Translations under genes and position numbers: made by a program
Assembly: GCF_011405515.1 (NCBI RefSeq)
Contig: NZ_AP022671.1
Location: 2,852,001-2,916,000 of the forward strand
Reading direction: 5' to 3'
Length of the DNA: 64,000 nucleotides
Source: Nitrospira sp. KM1
GTDB taxonomy: Bacteria; Nitrospirota; Nitrospiria; Nitrospirales; Nitrospiraceae
The notes under the pieces: model-generated
Databases searched by the model: none
What the model was told of the DNA's origin: nothing
What the model saw: only the letters and a program-made list of their open reading frames with translations
Shown here: one piece after another, positions 62,340-64,000 of the stretch
Layout of the letters: each line of letters starts with the position of its first letter
How positions within the stretch are numbered: position 1 is the stretch's first letter

Positions 62340-62869
62340 AGTCACGTCACGCTCGACAGGGCAGTTGAACTTCTCGTTGTGTGGGCCGATATCACGACGC
62401 TTGCTGTCGACGCGATCGTCAATGCCGCGAATGAATCGTTGCTCGTGGGAGGTGGCGTCGACGGTGCGATTCATCGCGCTGCAGGGCCGACCTGTTGAAG
62501 GAATGCCGAATGCTCGGAGGCTGCCTCACCGGAGAGCCAAGGATGACTCAGGCATACCGTCTTCCCGCCCGCCATAATCATCCACACGGTTGGACCAGTC
62601 TGGTATGGAGGGACGCGAGGTGAGCCTGACCTTCTGGCGTCCTGTTATCGTTCTGCCATTGAAATTGCGGCTGCAGCCAGCTCAGTACGATCGCATTTCC
62701 AAGCGTCAGTACAGGCGTATATGGATATCCGGTCGAGCTGGCCGTCCCTGTTGCGGTGGCATCTGTGAGAAAGACAGTGGCAAGATACTCAATCATTCGG
62801 CAAGTCGTCTTCTGCTGTTTTTCACATCATGATCGCGCCGTCTATGAAAAGCCCCTCCTCGGAAATTAG
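62340..62869 (+). pseudogene. Macrodomain (ADP-ribose-binding) gene broken by three frameshifts
   Basis: Joining frames gives an almost complete macrodomain. The first part reads [20 protein letters not shown] then [14 protein letters not shown], the ADP-ribose phosphate loop. After a one-base loss near 62488 the frame continues [21 protein letters not shown]. After a one-base gain near 62576 it continues [12 protein letters not shown] and [17 protein letters not shown]. After a one-base loss near 62689 it reads [19 protein letters not shown] to the stop at 62869. The conserved residues are intact, so decay is recent or the errors are technical. No start codon is visible before residue 1. The 3' end overlaps the next gene. 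Confidence 0.85.
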
Positions 62870-63539
62870 TCCTTCGAACCGTAAGGCTGACCGTCCCGCG
62901 CTTCCTGACCGCATCTATCATCTCGCTGAAGCTTCAAACTGGCCAAAAATTCGACGAACGGGACTGCATAGCACCAGCGTGCTCCTCGACCGGGCGACAT
63001 ACTCCGGTGAACGGCGAGACGCACTGGAACGGCACCAACGGAAAACCTCTATTGTGTTGTCTGATGGTGCTCTCATCCGCGACCAGCGGCCCATGCCGTC
63101 TGATGCCTTGGCGTCATGCCTCGTGGGTCTGTCCCCGCCAGAATGGTACGCCATGATCAATGCCCGCGTTTTCTTCTGGATTGATCCTGACAGACTGAAC
63201 CGTCAGCGTGCGGCATGTGGTGCGCGGCCACAGATCGTCCTCACCGTTGACACGCAGCAATTAGTCACGGCGTATCATGACCGCATATCGGTGACGGCAA
63301 TCAATACCGGCAACGCCAGACGGCGGCCGGCGCAACGCGGCGCTGCCACGTTCGTGCCGTATCAAGAATGGCTGGCGGCGCGGTGGAGCTCTGAGAGCCG
63401 TGGGCTCGGCATGCATGAACGGAGCCGTTCACATCGACCGGTCGAGCTTACGGTGTTGGAGTCAGTTCCGGATATTATGCGGTTTATCGTCGGAACCAGG
63501 CGACTCGAGCCCGGCGAATTGCTCGCTCCCGGCGACTGA
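62829..63539 (+). CDS. DUF7002-like protein, possible ADP-ribosyltransferase-fold toxin
   Basis: 236 residues (231 from an ATG at 62844). The segment DRIYHLAEASNWPKIRRTGLHSTSVLLDR resembles the first strand and helix of the DarT/Tpt1-type ADP-ribosyltransferase fold, where a histidine opens the NAD site. Later segments ALIRDQRPM, LSPPEWYAMINARVFFWID, VLTVDTQQLV and AINTGNARRRPAQRGAATF are the features I recall from DUF7002. No ribosome-binding site precedes either start, so translation probably depends on the overlapping macrodomain frame. The biochemical activity is a guess. Confidence 0.7.
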   Translation: MIAPSMKSPSSEISPSNRKADRPALPDRIYHLAEASNWPKIRRTGLHSTSVLLDRATYSGERRDALERHQRKTSIVLSDGALIRDQRPMPSDALASCLVGLSPPEWYAMINARVFFWIDPDRLNRQRAACGARPQIVLTVDTQQLVTAYHDRISVTAINTGNARRRPAQRGAATFVPYQEWLAARWSSESRGLGMHERSRSHRPVELTVLESVPDIMRFIVGTRRLEPGELLAPGD

Positions 63540-63564
63540 GCGGGTGTGGTGAACGGGCTCTCGA

Positions 63565-64000
63565 TCAAGGCTGTTCGAAAAAATATTTGAAGCTGATGTT
63601 CGGATAGATCGCGCGCATGTCGTTGTCGCCGGCGATGGTGAACATCACGCCGATAGCACCTACCAGTTTGGCGCCGGACTCGTAGCGGGAAAATGTATAT
63701 TCAAGGCCCGGTTGGACGCCCAAGAGCCAGAACGTCTTGGTGGATGAATTAACCGGATGGCCGTCCAGCCGCGTGCCGAGCTGTTGGAGCGTCGTCAGTT
63801 CGACGAGATAACCTAGGCCGTTCTGTTCGTTCACGACGTGCTCGAGCGCAAGGTGCGTCGTGATCAGGTCCCCTCCGTAGACCGTTTCACCGGGAACTGA
63901 GCCGGATCCCGGGGCATTGTAGGTATAGAACACATTGCCGCTTACGCGAAACGGCTGAAGATTCTTACGGAACAGCAAACCCTCCGAAATCGCGGTGGAC
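63565..64000 (-). CDS. Outer-membrane transporter-like barrel, C-terminal part (partial)
   Basis: The frame is open to the right window edge, so this is the end of a larger gene. About 145 residues are visible: FRVSGNVFYTYNAP, DLITTHLALEHVV, FWLLGVQPGLEYTFSRYESGAKLVGAIGVMFTIAG and a last strand PNISFKYFFEQP. Alternating aromatic strands indicate a beta barrel, perhaps of the phenol-degradation-type transporter family. Function unknown. Confidence 0.65.
   Translation of the reverse strand, partial: STAISEGLLFRKNLQPFRVSGNVFYTYNAPGSGSVPGETVYGGDLITTHLALEHVVNEQNGLGYLVELTTLQQLGTRLDGHPVNSSTKTFWLLGVQPGLEYTFSRYESGAKLVGAIGVMFTIAGDNDMRAIYPNISFKYFFEQP

Overview
The window looks like a chromosomal segment of a Nitrospira-like bacterium (phylum Nitrospirota). 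This is inferred from the moderately GC-rich coding, the Gram-negative envelope genes (lipoproteins, a Pal-like protein, outer-membrane barrels), the linked arginine and lysine biosynthesis genes, the DapL-type lysine aminotransferase, and a trehalose/GlgE island next to zwf and malQ. No 16S rRNA or other decisive marker is present, so the assignment is an inference. I found no tRNA, rRNA, CRISPR array or prophage.

Layout. 0-5 kb: small secreted and hypothetical proteins, including a lipoprotein with four Ig-like (He_PIG) repeats. 5-10 kb: a CPA2-type cation/proton antiporter and two tandem MFS exporters on the minus strand. 10-26 kb: a sugar-metabolism block with zwf, malQ, an NtrC-type sigma54 activator, then a seven-gene run (DUF5752-like, treS, treT, a GpgS-like glycosyltransferase, an MscS-related membrane protein, glgE, maltokinase). 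This run can interconvert maltose and trehalose and build alpha-glucan through maltose-1-phosphate, so it looks like an osmotic-stress and carbon-storage island. 26-37 kb: Fur and AraC regulators, several very small genes, a Pal-like lipoprotein, PilZ, msrA, ttcA, a metallopeptidase/ATP-grasp pair and gpmA. 37-47 kb: a tightly packed operon argD-argF-argG-argH-small lipoprotein-B12/radical SAM-lysA-dapA-dapB with several 4-base start/stop overlaps. 47.3-47.8 kb: a hairpin-rich repeat element with imperfect terminal inverted repeats. 48-61 kb: housekeeping and accessory genes (transaldolase-like, type-5 uracil-DNA glycosylase, lytic transglycosylase, glycerate 2-kinase, a PEP-synthase-like dikinase, rmuC, a MazG-like protein, panC, folK, dapL, a class I amidotransferase).

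61.8-63.5 kb holds what I consider the most interesting locus. A macrodomain (ADP-ribose-binding) gene is broken by three single-base frameshifts. It overlaps a gene whose product resembles the DUF7002 family and has an ADP-ribosyltransferase-like N-terminal motif. The arrangement recalls DarT/DarG toxin-antitoxin pairs and may be a related, partly decayed ADP-ribosylation system. Other notable items are the tandem hairpin cassettes inside the 47 kb repeat, a free-standing RNA-polymerase alpha-CTD-like protein, an MFS gene that appears to lack a standard start codon, and a cluster of tiny zinc-ribbon and membrane proteins absent from ordinary ORF calls. The last gene, a barrel protein, runs off the right edge.
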